A DNA stretch of 64,000 nt from Massospora cicadina (lineage: Eukaryota; Entomophthoromycota; Entomophthoromycetes; Entomophthorales; Entomophthoraceae), in NCBI GenBank assembly GCA_022478985.1, contig JAKSZP010009314.1, forward strand, positions 62,001-126,000, read 5' to 3'. Numbering within the stretch: the stretch's first letter is position 1; each line of letters opens with the position of its first letter. A model generated the notes under the pieces. The model searched no databases. It saw nothing but the letters and a program-made list of their open reading frames with translations, and was not told where the DNA came from. Below, piece by piece: positions 1-11,298 of this stretch. Position numbers and translations under genes: made by a program.

Positions 1-923
1 ATTTTGAAAATAGTATCAAACATAACCTATACCTTAATTTTTCTGTTGTTGTTTATTAGGATTACCCTGACTTAAATCTATGATATGATGGTCAAATGCC
101 CAACTGAGAACGCCAACCTAACATGGACCAAAACGCCTGATGAAGCCATAAATTTGAGGTGCTATACAAACCACTTATCATGATGAATTCAGGATTCCTA
201 AGCTCCCAAAATAAAGTAATGATCTTGTCAGGAACACCGCCCCAGAGCATGTAACTACTATTTCAACTGGCTAAATGACTGTCATATATATCATATGGAG
301 TTGCGCAAAAAGAACCTCAAAAAATCTGGCCACAGATCCATCAATGAGAAGTTATACAACTATAACCCTTATGGAGTTAACTATAGAGTCAGTTTCTGAC
401 AACACTTATAAGAAATAACAATCTTCATTCTGGAACCACAAAAAATGGCACAGTGCCAACCTGCCTTTGAATCCTGACCCAATATCAATCTTGTGCCAAA
501 GAAAAAATTCTAAATTTCATCCTCTCAACTCTGAACAAAATTTTGTTGGCTTCACCTCAATAATTTTTAGCATTAACAATTTCTTCGCCAGATTAAAGGA
601 CCTTATGGGAATTTGGAGTCAGAATATTTACCAGGACTATAAGGAAGTCAGACAGAAGCTTCTTGATTGGTTCCTCAATGCCCTAAAAACCCTTATCTCA
701 ATGCATTATACCTGTTACAATCAGCTTGCATGCTTCAAGACATTGTTGTTTTCCTGAGCTACATGAGAACGATGAACCATTGCTGTAATCAAGCCCAAAA
801 TTCTGCTTCATTAAATTCAGACTCGAGAATCTAGATGCAACTGACGCCATAGATGTCCCAGTATCCCAAAATTAACTCACACTCAGAGGCTATTCAAAAA
901 TATATTTCTCTCAAGAAAGTCAG
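1..923. other. Unrecognised AT-rich flank, possibly gag part of outer gypsy remnant E
   Basis: No motif I recognise. One open stretch on the plus strand (467-757, 96 codons) has no family I can name. If LTR-1 and LTR-2 are removed, this flank joins 12146-12982 and then the protease-like remnant at 53977 onward. It could therefore be the gag part of the same old element. That is inference from position only. Confidence 0.3.
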
Positions 924-928
924 CAATT

Positions 929-1604
929 TGTCATGGTTAGATGACATGATGATAGGAACCAATCCCAAGGATAAGGCTGGGTGTCAGGAGGCCCAAAGGT
1001 GAAGCTTCAGGCACTCCTGACCTAAAGCACACACTAGATCAACGCTGGGTCCAAGCCAAATATGCCCAGGTTGGTATTAGTGAGGTGCATAACGCCCAGT
1101 CCTTTGCTTTAGCCCAGGCATTAAAACGGACGATTTATTCTATTAACAAAGATGGTTTGATTTGGTTGGTTGAGGAACGGGGTTTCAAAACCCGTTCCAT
1201 TTACAAAATTATGCGTTTGGGTCAGATACAACTTCAATTAATTACTCAAGTGAAGTCAGTTTTGATGTATTCTACCAAGTTGGATGGGAGTGTTTGCCTA
1301 TTGGTAAAGCATTGCTTGGGACCGCTTTAGCAGACCCCAAATTACCCCAACAAAGTTTAAATTTGATTTTTGTGGCCAACATTCCTTGTTGTTGACTTCT
1401 CCCAATAACCTTTCCCCGTTTTCCCATTTTATTTATGTTATCTCTGATGATACTGTGCGTGAACCAGTTGAGGTGGTTCCATGCTATGTTGACCATTCCA
1501 TTTTGAAAATGATTAGGTTATCCCCTAGTGCACCGTTGGGTCGCCCAGGTTCCCTCCAACTAGGGACGCTTACCCCTTCTTCTCTTGTGCACTGCGCCGC
1601 TTTT
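929..1604 (+). repeat. LTR-1 5' LTR, first part
   Basis: Aligns with 11299-11966 of the 3' LTR, for example the shared block around AAGGATAAGGCTGGG and CTAGATCAACGCTGGG. Interrupted after position 1604 by the 3' end of LINE-a. The last 16 bases (1589-1604) are the LINE target-site duplication. Confidence 0.93.
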
Positions 1605-2124
1605 TAAATCTTGAATTTATTGTGGGGAAGGCCGACTATGGGATGGACACTTCCAAATTTGACCCAAAAGAGACAAAACTTAGTAGCAGGGAAGGCACCC
1701 CAGAGAAGCGATGCTATCTCCTGTTGCCAGCGGGAACGCCACTATGTGAAAGGGAGGGAACGTGTGAAGGGGCCGTAGCCACAATTGAACATGTGTGGAG
1801 GAAGGGGTCTGATTTGATGAACCAAACTGGGAACCAGGAGAAGCCAGCTGTTGGTGGCGCGGTGGGAAGTATCCAAACATCCACGCCTGAAAGTGGTCCG
1901 CCAAATAAGACTGGAATCTGTGGACAGCTTCTGGGAGGGTGTGGGGGTGGAGCCTGCTATGGCATCCAAGACAATCGTGTGGATAGTCCACATGGCAATT
2001 GCAACCACCATAGCACGGAGGGAGGGTGGAAAGGGGGAGGCTATTGATAGAGCAAACATATCTCTTGACAGATCGAAGGGATGTGTTTGATCCTGGCCCA
2101 GCAGACGTTGAATTTCGCGCCATA

Positions 2125-3078
2125 TCACTTTAGAGGTGGGCACTTCTCCATGCGGTGGAACAGCGTTCCATACTGGCCACACATGACGCAGGATGAGTGT
2201 AAAGTGTTAGAGCGCTCAGATGTATGGTACACCCACCTCAGGCAGCGCCACACATGGGAACGGATATGAGGCTGCAGAAGAGGATGGTGTGCGTATTTCC
2301 AGATAGTCTTTTGGGTCTCAATGGAGTAAGGAATGTCCATCATTTCCAGGTAGTCCACCATGGATAGGACATGGGGCCGTGTGGGGATCACGCCATCTTG
2401 GATGGGTAGCCCCTGTACCTCTTGTGTGAACTGAGGAGAGGGGCGGCCTCTCTGGGATGTGTGTCCGCTAATACAAATTCTCCACTCTGTGCTCCGCATG
2501 GAGAGGAGGATTCGTTTGTAGTGGGTTTTAGTCCCGTGAGGACCTGTGGCTGATGGGTGTGAAGCCAGGTATTTCATCAGGGAGTGAGGGTTCGATGGAT
2601 TGTTGAGGCCCAAGGCGCGGGAGAAGTTGGAGCAGGCCGCGCGGGACCAGTGTTGGGAGGGGAGCATAGGGGCGGTGACGGCCGCAATCCAGGTGCCCAA
2701 GATCTTGGCTGCATGGGCTTTGATTTCAAGCAGGCCCATGCCGCCATGATGATGAGGGCCAAACATGACCTCTAGCCTTACAGGTGGAGGGCGGCTTGAC
2801 TCAAGCCATCCTTGCAGAAGTGCATACAGGGATTTGAAGAAGCATGGGGAGAAGGGGATGGCAAGGGCTCCAAACCAGACTTTGGAGAGGAGCATAGAGT
2901 TGGCTAAAACAACCCTGCCAGTAAGGGAAGTAGGGTGGGCTCTGAGGGAGGCGATGCGCTTCGTCACGTTGTCTAGAATACGACTTTCCGTTACTACTGA
3001 AGCATACCCGCCTGCCTCCACCCACACGCCCAGATGGCGGACCAGCCCTATGGTAGGGCGTGGCATGAAGGGGAGCAC
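2125..3078 (-). CDS. LINE-a ORF2 C-terminal open stretch with CCHC motif
   Basis: A 317-codon uninterrupted stretch, the longest open frame in the window and part of ORF2, not a separate gene. It covers the region after the RT palm (GRVVLANSMLLSKVWF near its start). It ends with a zinc-binding pattern C-x2-C-x8-H-x4-C (CVMCGQYGTLFHRMEKC), typical of the C-terminus of many LINE RTs. The same protein region appears in LINE-b at 34399-35150. Confidence 0.85.
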   Translation of the reverse strand: MLPFMPRPTIGLVRHLGVWVEAGGYASVVTESRILDNVTKRIASLRAHPTSLTGRVVLANSMLLSKVWFGALAIPFSPCFFKSLYALLQGWLESSRPPPVRLEVMFGPHHHGGMGLLEIKAHAAKILGTWIAAVTAPMLPSQHWSRAACSNFSRALGLNNPSNPHSLMKYLASHPSATGPHGTKTHYKRILLSMRSTEWRICISGHTSQRGRPSPQFTQEVQGLPIQDGVIPTRPHVLSMVDYLEMMDIPYSIETQKTIWKYAHHPLLQPHIRSHVWRCLRWVYHTSERSNTLHSSCVMCGQYGTLFHRMEKCPPLK

Positions 3079-3224
3079 CAGTGGGGCGGTGTGGGGTGAG
3101 CTGGGAGGGCGAGCACATGTGCGAGCAGATGGGCCAGGCTGGGTACTGGTTGCTGGGGCCCAGCAGTTTTATGACTGACCCTGGAGGATGATTTCGGTTT
3201 TGGAAGCGTTCAGTGCAGCGTTAC

Positions 3225-3515
3225 TTACCCAGGAATACTCCTGGATGAGAGCTTCAAGTGCGCGTCATCTTTATTATTAGACACCCCAACCACACAGTCG
3301 TCTGCAAACGCCATCATCTTGACTGGGGCTTGGCCTGGCACATGGACCCCAGTGAGGTGGGCATTCACGTTTCGAAGTAGTGGGTCAAGGCTGAAGTTGT
3401 ATAAGAGTGGGCTAAGGGGGTCCCCTTGTTGCAAGCCCCTTTGAGGGCGGACTAGTTCCGTTAGGAAGCCAGGATCACGTACTGCCATCGTTTCAGATGC
3501 CATGAGCAGCATCAC
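3225..3515 (-). pseudogene. LINE-a RT palm segment with intact FADD box
   Basis: A 96-codon open stretch with the RT motif pair: glycine-rich RGLQQGDPLSPLLYN followed about 45 residues later by FADDCVVG, the two-aspartate catalytic box. It is in another frame from the downstream C-terminal stretch, so at least one frameshift lies between 3078 and 3225. Confidence 0.9.
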
Positions 3516-5370
3516 CCAGTTGATGAAGTGAGGGGGTAAGCAAAATTGATGGAGGCAGGCCCTGAGGTATTCTAGTTTACTCTATCATAGGCCTTCTGTT
3601 GGTCAAAGATTACAAGTGCCCCAGAGGCTGTGGACTGGCATGCGTTAGCCACAGAGTGCACGTTGTCCCAAATCGACCTTCTGGGTATGAAACTGAATTG
3701 TTCTGGGGAGATGGTGGCAGAGGCTACAATCCCTAAATGGTTAGCCATGATTTTGGTTAAAATTTTTGTATCCGTGTTAGTTAAAGAATGGGGCGCCAGT
3801 TGGCTAAGTCTAGCTTGTCCCCTTTATTGAAGAGTGTGACGGTGAAGGCCTCTTGTCCTCCTGGTAGGAGGCGCGTTTCCAGAAGGCTCTGGTTAAGTGA
3901 GGCAAGCAGTAGTGGGGATATATACTTGAAGTATTTCTTATAAAATTCATATGGAATGCCATCTGGGCCTGGGCATTTCCAGTGTGGTGCACCGCGGATG
4001 GCTACCCATGATTCGTTTGGAGTAATCAAATTCATTATTTCCAGGTATTGGGAAACAGTGTGGATGTGGGCTCAGTTGAGAAATTCTGCCACTTCGTCCA
4101 GATGAATTGTATCAGATCGTTATAGCTTGGAGTAACACTTTTATGTTTTGATTGCCACTTTGGCTGGCATATCCACGATGGAATCATCCAATCTTCGTAC
4201 CTGTGTGCAGGCCACGCTCTGGCATGGTGCAAAAAAATCTTTAAAAAAAATATGCGGTGCACTTGTCACCCTTTGTAATGTGTTTGGCCCTGTACTGAAC
4301 ACAAACCTGATGTTTGTGTTGCCTTTTGAGCGCGTTGAGGTGGCGGCTGCCTCCGCCCACTTCCGGCCCCATGCAGGGCTGTATCCTGTAGCTGGGATGT
4401 TGGACTCCAGGTGTGCCAACTCTGCCAGAGTGCGCGAAATGACAGCCGATGTGGCTTGTGAGCATCTGGAGGAGAGGTGGCGAGAGTGGCGGATGGTATC
4501 CTCTTTGAAGGTTGCCCATGTGGAGATGGGGTCCACGCAAAACGGTGCAACAAACTCTTTTGCCAAAGTTGCTGATTCCACCCAAGTGGAAAATCCTGGT
4601 GATGCAAGTTTGGGGGGCGGAGTTTGCACCAATGTAGGGCCTTAGCCACTGTGACAGGTAGGTGGTAGGTTATTAAGACCAGCCGGTGGTCAGAGAATTC
4701 CATTTTTGTTGTTTTGAAGTGGGAGATGTGGGGGTTGGAATTTTGCCAGCGTAAGGATAAGGTCGATGCAGGACATGGACCTTAATTGGCCATTATGGAC
4801 GTGGGGGCGCGTCATGTTTTTGAGCAGCTGGGCTCACCGCGGCAGTGCATCCATTAACCCAAGGGTGGCCTTTAGAATGCGAAGTTCTATGTGACCCTGG
4901 GGCATGGGAGGAGGAAGGCCAACGGTCCATTGGTGTGTTTAGCCAACAGTTCATGTCACCTACTACAAAAGGGTCTGGGGGTAACAGGAGGGATTTGACT
5001 GATGAGAAAAATTCCTGACGTTCTTGTGCACAGGCTGGGGCATAAATGTTGATGATAGTTTGCACCACGTCAGCCCATGAGAAAGTGACAATGAGGACTC
5101 AGCCATTGAGGAAGGTTTCCGACGATAAAATTTGAAGAAATTGTTTCTCTGAACTAGCACCTCATAGTGCTCTGACCAAAAGAGTAGGGATGGGAGGAGC
5201 ATGGTTTTCCAGGCATCCTCAGAACCTCATGGACAGTGGGACTCCTGGATGGCCAGGATATCCACGGGTAAATTTTGTTGTAAAAAACTCAGTTTCCTAA
5301 CCTGGGATGGCGAGGCCTTGAGTCCAGCGATATTCAACGTCCCTAAAGTGAAGGTTTCCCCCATTGCACC

Positions 5371-6776
5371 TTAGGTGCAAGGGGGTGGGCACCCGGGCCC
5401 ACTAGCCTCCTCTAGATCCCCACGGGCCTTCATGGCAGCATGGGTGTTTGCAGCAATGCTATCAGTAGTTTGATTTTTGCAGAAAGGTTTGCATTGGCTT
5501 TTGCCTTTGCTTTTTGTTTCCTCAACGTTGGACGAATTTTTTGTGGTGCAGATGAGTTCAGTGCACCATTGAGTGGGGCAAAAAAATTTCTGGTAGGTTG
5601 GAGACCAAGTCAGTTTTGACTGGAGCTTGGTTGCAAAGATCGGGTGAAATTGAGTCTCCCATTGGATCCTCAGATTAGGTGGCCTAATCGGCATGGGCTT
5701 CCCAATCTGATTGGTTGATGGATTCCCAATTTGCTTCTGCTGTGAAGGTTTTGATGTCCTCTTGGTGTTGGGAGTGGAGGATAGCAGTGGTGACTATGGC
5801 CGCTTCCTTGGCCATGGCCCTGCAGGCCTGCTCGGCCTTTTTCCACTCTTACGGGTAAATAGGCTTTACCTTTAGGTAGCAGCCTTGTGCTCCCCACGGG
5901 AAAGCCTCTTTGGTGCTTGCGGTTGGTTTGTAGTGCGCCTCTCCACTGGCCATGGCCGCCGAGGGGTGCTCTTGGAATGTGATGCCCTCCTTGGTGGGGC
6001 ATGCGTGTGCCTTATGGCTTAACGCGTCACAGTGGTTGCAGATGGGGGGCGCGCTGTCCATGGTCACCTGGAAAGGGTGGGTGGTATGCCCTTCAATATT
6101 GCTAAAAGTTGAGTGCGGGATCTGGGTTAGGTCCTTTGCAATCTCCTCAGTTGGGGCAGAATCGCGATGGCTTTGCCAGTGCACAGGTGTGGCAACAGCA
6201 TAAAGCTTTGCATCTTGAAAGATTGTATTTCGCCATAAATGGTGAGATCATCTTTCAGGTGTTGCTCCAAAATGTCACGTTTTACCGTAGTAAACAAAAA
6301 GTCAAACGTGAGGAAAATCTGGTTGGATTTTGTCCATCTGATGCATTTGGTTTTGATGACCCGTTGCCCTTTGGGGAGGTTAATCACTATGCGCACCACA
6401 GCAGCCTCATCTGCTGCCTCCTTGTTTTCAAAACTAAGGTCCAGCCAACCATGTGACATGGAGTGAGGTGCAACATACACTGGGGTTGGGAAAAAAGTGT
6501 GCACATCCCCACAAAATTTTTCTCATAAAGCCATTTGTTGGATGTAAAGAAACACGCGGACTCTGTATTCCACTGACGAAAGTGGCTGGGAGTGCGGCGT
6601 GTTGATGTACTGGTTTCATCATGCTTGCCAGGCGAGGATTTCTGGGGAAATAGTGACCGCCAGTTTTTTAAAAAATTTTCTATTCCGCCAGTTTCTCCAG
6701 GGTGTTTTTGAACGTTTGAGGCCGCGGGCCTACCACCTGCTCCTCTTACCTTGCTTGCCCAACTGCTCCCTGACAT
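5371..6776 (-). pseudogene. LINE-a ORF1: nucleic-acid-binding protein with CCHC knuckle, broken
   Basis: Starts at an ATG reading MSGSSWASKV and stops at a TAA (complement of 5371-5373). The middle part reads WLDLSFENKEAADEAAVVRI, a segment of alternating strands and helix that could be an RRM-like fold (inference). A zinc knuckle C-x2-C-x4-H-x4-C (CNHCDALSHKAHAC) lies near 6010-6060. About 465 codons, split over at least three frames. ORF1 proteins of this type coat LINE RNA. Copy b has the same start, middle and knuckle. Confidence 0.82.
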
Positions 6777-6886
6777 GGGCGCAGACTAATCTCCTCTGTG
6801 AGATTATCAAACTAGATTCAGACTTTAATTGAATAGGTTGCAAAAGTGTTTGCACCAAGAGAGAAAAGCTGCACTGTGCCACTTTT

Positions 6887-7056
6887 GGTTAGTTATTTGC
6901 TATTATGATCGCACTTCTCTACCTAAGTTATTATTGCTCCAGCACCCTCTGCTGGTCTTTAGTACCTTTTGTAATAACAACTAGTTCCCTGTCGTTGGTC
7001 TTGTGCACCAAGCACTACCACGCTAGGAACAGGAGGTTATAGACACTCTTCTTACA
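6887..7056 (+). repeat. LTR-1 5' LTR, second part
   Basis: Continues the LTR after the LINE TSD and aligns with the last ~170 bp of the 3' LTR (11971-12140). Shared landmarks are TTATTATTGCTCCAGCACCC and TATAGACACTCTTCTT. Ends in ACA. Confidence 0.92.
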
Positions 7057-7865
7057 TTAGTCAATCAATCACACAATTTTATGTGCATGAACTTTTTCCA
7101 TGTGGGATTTTTCCAAAATGTAAATGGTGGGCGCCGGCTGTGGGCTTCAGCTGTGGTCAGCTGCACCACTGTTTCCTCTTTTCCTGAAGGTTGGAGCATC
7201 TCACCATTATTATGGCTACCTCCAACTAGAAAGTACCCACCCTTCGTGCTTGTACCTGGTGGTTAAAGATGCTTCTAGTTCTGAAAGTTGTGATTCCCCG
7301 ACTTTCCGCTGAAATTACCAAATTCAATTTAAACAAATGGGTTTTCCTTCGACAGCGCATCCAGATAATGCCAAAGGAATTGGCGCAGATGGCCCTGGGG
7401 GTGTTGGCCTTGGATAACGTCAGGCATTCCGTTGCTGTTATGGGTATATTTTCGTTCACGTCTAAAAACGTGTTTTATAATGTAAACACTATGTATACCT
7501 CTGAACCATATTTGCTCTCTCATGGCTCATATATGGAGCCTATTCATATGTATCAAACCACCCTAGAAAACCCCCTTTTGACCACTTCCATGATTTGCAA
7601 CGTTCAGGATGTTGAAAAAGAACTGCGCTTACAATACAACAATGTTTATGCCCCTGCTGAAGATATGGTGGGATATGCGGTATCAATACTAAGAGTGGCC
7701 AAATATCCCTCTCAATCTTCGATTCTAAAATATTCCAGGGTAACATGTTAATGCCAGATGATGAGTTTATTGGTGATATTCTGGCGCTGTCTGCTATAAA
7801 TAAATACCATTCTGGGTATTTTCTACTGACTGCTATCCTTTCCTCATTTTAGGGAAACTCTCACC
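7057..7865 (+). pseudogene. LTR-1 putative gag region, unrecognised
   Basis: About 810 bp between the 5' LTR and the protease, where gag belongs. The best open stretch (7269-7751, 160 codons) shows no CCHC knuckle or capsid motif that I recognise, so gag is assigned by position only. The spacing is short, as in LTR-2 and LTR-6. Confidence 0.4.
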
Positions 7866-8108
7866 ACTATTCTTGTGGATACTGGCGCCACTGAAAACTT
7901 TATGGACCAAAGCCTAGCTGACTACCTTGGGCTGAGTTACTTGCCAGGTAGTATGGTTAGGGGAGGGGCGTCCCAAGGTATTTCCACTCTGAAGATCATT
8001 GGGTATTGGACTATCAGGTTGGCAAGTACCATTTGTCTGATCACTTTCAAGCTATCAAAAACCTCTTGTACCTATCATTTTGGGTGTAGAGTGGTGGCGG
8101 AATTTTGA
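7866..8108 (+). pseudogene. LTR-1 aspartic protease
   Basis: Reads ILVDTGATENFMDQSLADYL, the active-site DTGA followed by the usual hydrophobic run of retropepsins, with the catalytic aspartate codon at 7878-7880. The end of the domain decays and stops at 8106-8108. It would cleave Gag-Pol. The active-site triad is intact here, unlike in LTR-5 and LTR-6. Confidence 0.82.
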
Positions 8109-8439
8109 CGTTAGAACTAAGTGAAAGAGAATAACTTATCCATAACATTAAAAAGTTCGCACATTAGTTGTTCCTTTGTCAGAGGATACCGCCCAGGGTG
8201 AATTGCCCCACTGGCCCCTCCTTCACACTCTTAGCCTTTCCTCTATGCAGAAGCCCACCTTGGAGGTTCCTCTACTTCTTGTTTGGAGATTTTGGAATCT
8301 TCCTTTGATGCAGAATCTGCTAACGCATTACATGATTACTCGTGGTTTGATTGTGACTTCAAGCTCACTGTGGATCTGGTGCGTATCTCTTCTCCCATTC
8401 ACCCATTGACCGTCTGGGAGGAAGTGGCGTTAGATGTGT

Positions 8440-9235
8440 AGGTGAAGGAGCAATTAGCCAAAGGTCGATTTTTCAGCGTACCTCCCCTGTATGCTCTCCA
8501 CTTCTCTTTGTTGAGAAGGCTGATGGTACTCTATGTTTATGTGTAGACTATGGGAACCTCAACAACGTCACTGTACCAGATCTACATCCCATCCCTTTAG
8601 ATTCTCAGATTGCGCGCTATGTGGAGAAGGCTAAGGTCTTTTCCAAGCTGGATTGTCTCAATGCGTTCAATCATATTCAGATTAAAAAGGGACAAGAGTG
8701 GTTAACCGCCTTCTGTACCAGAAAAGGGACTTTTCAGTTTCAAGTCTGCCCTTTTAGCTTAAGAATGCCCCTGGTATATTTCAACGCTGCATCAATGCGG
8801 CGTTGTGGGACTTGTTAGGGGTATGCGCGATTGCCTACACGGATAATATCCTGGTGTTTTCCCCTGATTATGAGTCCCATGAAGTACACCTTTGGCAAGT
8901 GGTGGAGAGGTTAAAGGCAGATAGCCTTACGCTAAAGATTAGCAATTGTGAATTTTTGAGTCCTAGGTCACTTTTCTGAGCAACGTTGTATTTGACCAAG
9001 GGCACTTGATAACTCCAGACAAGGAGAAGGCTATTCGCGAGGGGCCACCCCCACCGCAGTCAAGGAATTTGAGGAGCTTTTTGGGGACGTGTGCGTTCCT
9101 CAAGAGGTTCACTCCCCATCTTTCCATGGTGGCAGCACCCTTATATAAGGCTAGCGGTGCAAAGGTGCTTCAATGGTACCCCGTTTTGGAAGATGCTTTC
9201 AAAGCAGTTAAGTGCACCCTGTTGTCCACGTATTT
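8440..9235 (+). pseudogene. LTR-1 reverse transcriptase
   Basis: Frame-broken RT. Visible are VEKADGTLCLCVDYGNLNNV, then KVFSKLDCLNAFNHIQIKKG (motif A, substrate-binding region) in an open piece 8621-8818. The active box is YTDNILVF near 8835, where YVDD is expected. The connection segment SRNLRSFLGTCAFLKRFTPH follows at 9060-9120. The second catalytic aspartate is lost (N). Confidence 0.87.
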
Positions 9236-9239
9236 CCTT

Positions 9240-9660
9240 TGCCATGTCAACCCCAATAAAGTTTTCATTGTGTCTACTGATGCCTCCATCTTTGCCATAA
9301 CAGCTGCCTGTTAAAAGTAGGTGAAGATGGGATAGTGTCCGGTGGGATATTTTTTTAAATAAATGTCTTTACTTGAGTTGAATTACGCCGTTTATGACAA
9401 AGAGTTACTAGCAGTAGTGGAGGCGCTGACTTATTGGCGTCACCACTTACATGGCTCCTCCCAACCTTTCTGTGTATGTACAGACCACCGTGCCTTGCTG
9501 TACTACCGTGCTCCTCATGTACTAACCCCACCGCAGACCCGTTGGCATGAAATCTTGCCCAATTTGTATTTTCTTAAAAGTTTACCAAGGGCAAGGAGAA
9601 TGGTTTGGCTGATGTTTTGAGCTGCAACCATGCTTTAGCTCCTGATCCAAAGGAGGTAGA
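9240..9660 (+). pseudogene. LTR-1 RNase H
   Basis: Begins with FIVSTDASIFAI near 9265, the DAS motif, then LNYAVYDKELLAVVEALTYW (catalytic glutamate region) at 9378-9440 and CTDHRALLYY at 9478. A stop at 9312 and a frameshift near 9590 break it. Order and spacing follow Ty3/gypsy RNase H. Confidence 0.86.
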
Positions 9661-9889
9661 GGTCATAACACCCAGTTGATAATTCCGCCAGGTAAGATTT
9701 TATTTCAACTTCCTGCTCCCATGGCCAACACGCCAGCGCTGGCACCTCTGGAAAATGTGGAGGAATACATTATGTGCAGAAAGGTAGTCCTTTTCCAGCC
9801 ACTATCAGCAGAATATACTATAGTACTTGCTAAGAGCGCTTTAGATTGTGAGGACTTATCCAGAAGTTATCACATAAAGGATGAGATGG

Positions 9890-10760
9890 TGTTGTTCCTG
9901 GGGCTCCTATGGGTTCCTGCAGGACCACTGCGCCTGGAAATCATCCGGGACCATCATTATGGAATCACCATTGGTCATCCTGGGAAAGCAAAGACCTTGT
10001 GGTTGATATGACGCATCTACAATTGGTAGGGCTTGCCTGCTCAGGTGGGACGGTAATATAAAAAGTGCCTGATCTGCAATCAAATGAAACCAAATAGTCA
10101 ACCTTTAGCAAGTTTTTTGGTCCCAGTCCAAAAGGCTGAAGGGCCCTGGTCTTCCCTATCAGTGGATTTTATTGTGGAGTTACCTGACTCTGATGGTTAT
10201 GCTTCCATCATGGTGTTGGTGGACCGTTTTAAAAAGTTCGCCCACTTTATTACTTGCAGAATGCCAATAACCGCGGTTGAGATGGCTAGGCTTTTCATCA
10301 CTCATGTGTTTGCGCTCCATGAGAACCTCAAGAAATTATCAGTAACTGAGGACCCCAGTTCACCTCTGTCTTTTGGGAAGAGTTGTGTAAGACTCTTCAT
10401 ATTCGCCCCTGCCGTCCAACTGCCTATTACCCCCAATTGGATGGGCAGACTGAAAAAGTGAATCAGTTTTTGGAACAATTCCTGCGGTGTTACACCGCCG
10501 CAGATCATTCAGCTTGGGTTTCTCACCTTCCTATGGCCCAATTTAGCTACAACAACACTTTGCATTCTTCGATCAGTTGTTCCCCTTTTTTCGCCAACCA
10601 TGGCTTTAACCCGCCTTTAACATGGAGCCCAGCTGTGGATCTAAATTTGAAGCGGTGGTGGATTTTTCCAAGACTATCAATAAGATCCACCAGGGGGTTT
10701 CCACAACTTTGGAGGCAGCAATGCAAGTTTATAAGGAGAATGCTGACGGTAAGCGCTTAG
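9890..10760 (+). pseudogene. LTR-1 integrase, zinc and catalytic core
   Basis: The HHCC zinc motif is represented by HHYGITIGHPG (9953-9985) and CLICNQMK near 10070. The core starts VDFIVELPDSDGYASIMVLV (10162-10221), with the first catalytic Asp region. The second is decayed around 10345. The QLDGQTEKVNQFLEQFLRCY region (catalytic Glu) is at 10434-10490. PMAQFSYNNTLHSS follows. Several frameshifts. Confidence 0.87.
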
Positions 10761-10761
10761 T

Positions 10762-11195
10762 GAGTCCAGCGTACAAGGAAGGAAGTCTCGTGATGCTTGA
10801 TGCTCATAACATCCCTATTAAGCAGCCATGCAAAAAACTGGAACCAAAGAGGATTGGCCCTTGCCGCGTTGTTAGAAAGGTGGGCCATGCCTCATGCCAG
10901 TTAGATCTCCCCTCCTCATTTCAGATCTTCTCTGTCTTTCATGAGAGCAAATTGATGTTGTTCAAGAGCTTCCCACCAGATACTCCTGTTGCCTATCTCG
11001 TGGATGGGGCACCAGAGTGGGAACTGGATGAAATAATAGCCTCCCGCTGTGTTAAAAGAAGACTTGAGTACCTGGTGTCTTGGAAAGGTTTTGACGCTAC
11101 AGAGAACAGTTGGTCCCGGTGTGTGACTGTGTGCATGCCCAAGATCTGATTGAAGCCTTTCATAAGCGTTTCCCTCAGGCCGCTGGATCTCACCC
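10762..11195 (+). pseudogene. LTR-1 integrase C-terminus and chromodomain
   Basis: Open from 10622 to 11149. The segment KLEPKRIGPCRVVRKVGHAS is the GP(Y/F) module. It is followed by FQIFSVFHESKL and then a chromodomain core WELDEIIASRC...LEYLVSWKGFDATENSW (about 11018-11115). A one-base shift moves the last helix (AQDLIEAFHKRFP) to another frame. Chromodomains of chromoviruses bind methylated histone and steer integration to heterochromatin (family knowledge). Confidence 0.88.
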
Positions 11196-11283
11196 AAACC
11201 GACTGTTACCACAATGAAGTTGGCCCCAGCCCACAAGAACTTTTCCCTAGCACAAACCCCTGAAGAGGGGGTTGAGCCCCATC

Positions 11284-11298
11284 GGGAGGAGAGGGTAA
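11284..11298 (+). other. LTR-1 polypurine tract
   Basis: GGGAGGAGAGGGTAA directly before the TG of the 3' LTR. It is the expected plus-strand primer of reverse transcription. Confidence 0.75.

Larger units (their letters stand above)
1680..5364 (-). pseudogene. LINE-a ORF2: endonuclease-reverse transcriptase, broken
   Basis: Begins with an ATG (complement of 5362-5364) six bases past the ORF1 stop, giving TAAGGTGCAATG. The N-terminal endonuclease shows NIAGL, the motif ILAIQES and, near 4960, VVGDMNC. RT fingers show the CPGPDGIPYEFYKK type motif near 3960 and LANWRP near 3790. The palm has QRGLQQGDPLSPLLYN (about 3420) and the catalytic box FADDCVVG (about 3300). The C-terminal thumb and zinc motif follow. 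About 1200 codons in all, with several frameshifts and stops. In autonomous LINEs this protein nicks target DNA and primes reverse transcription there. The exact end is uncertain (1680-1742). Confidence 0.88.
1605..6870 (-). mobile_element. LINE-a: full-length APE-type non-LTR retrotransposon
   Basis: Minus-strand element of 5266 bp inserted in the LTR-1 5' LTR. It is flanked by a 16-bp TSD: GCACTGCGCCGCTTTT (1589-1604) and GCACTGTGCCACTTTT (6871-6886). The two mismatches are both CpG transitions. The uninterrupted site is seen in the 3' LTR near 11955-11970. The element has ORF1 with a CCHC knuckle and ORF2 with apurinic endonuclease, reverse transcriptase and a C-terminal CCHC motif. The 3' end finishes in a short A-rich tail. 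A second copy, LINE-b, has nearly the same net length (5252 bp), so both look full length. Confidence 0.93.

Noticed and set aside
2584..3178. Plus-strand open frames 2584-2775 and 2765-3178
   Set aside because: They overlap the strong minus-strand LINE-a ORF2 and have no motif.
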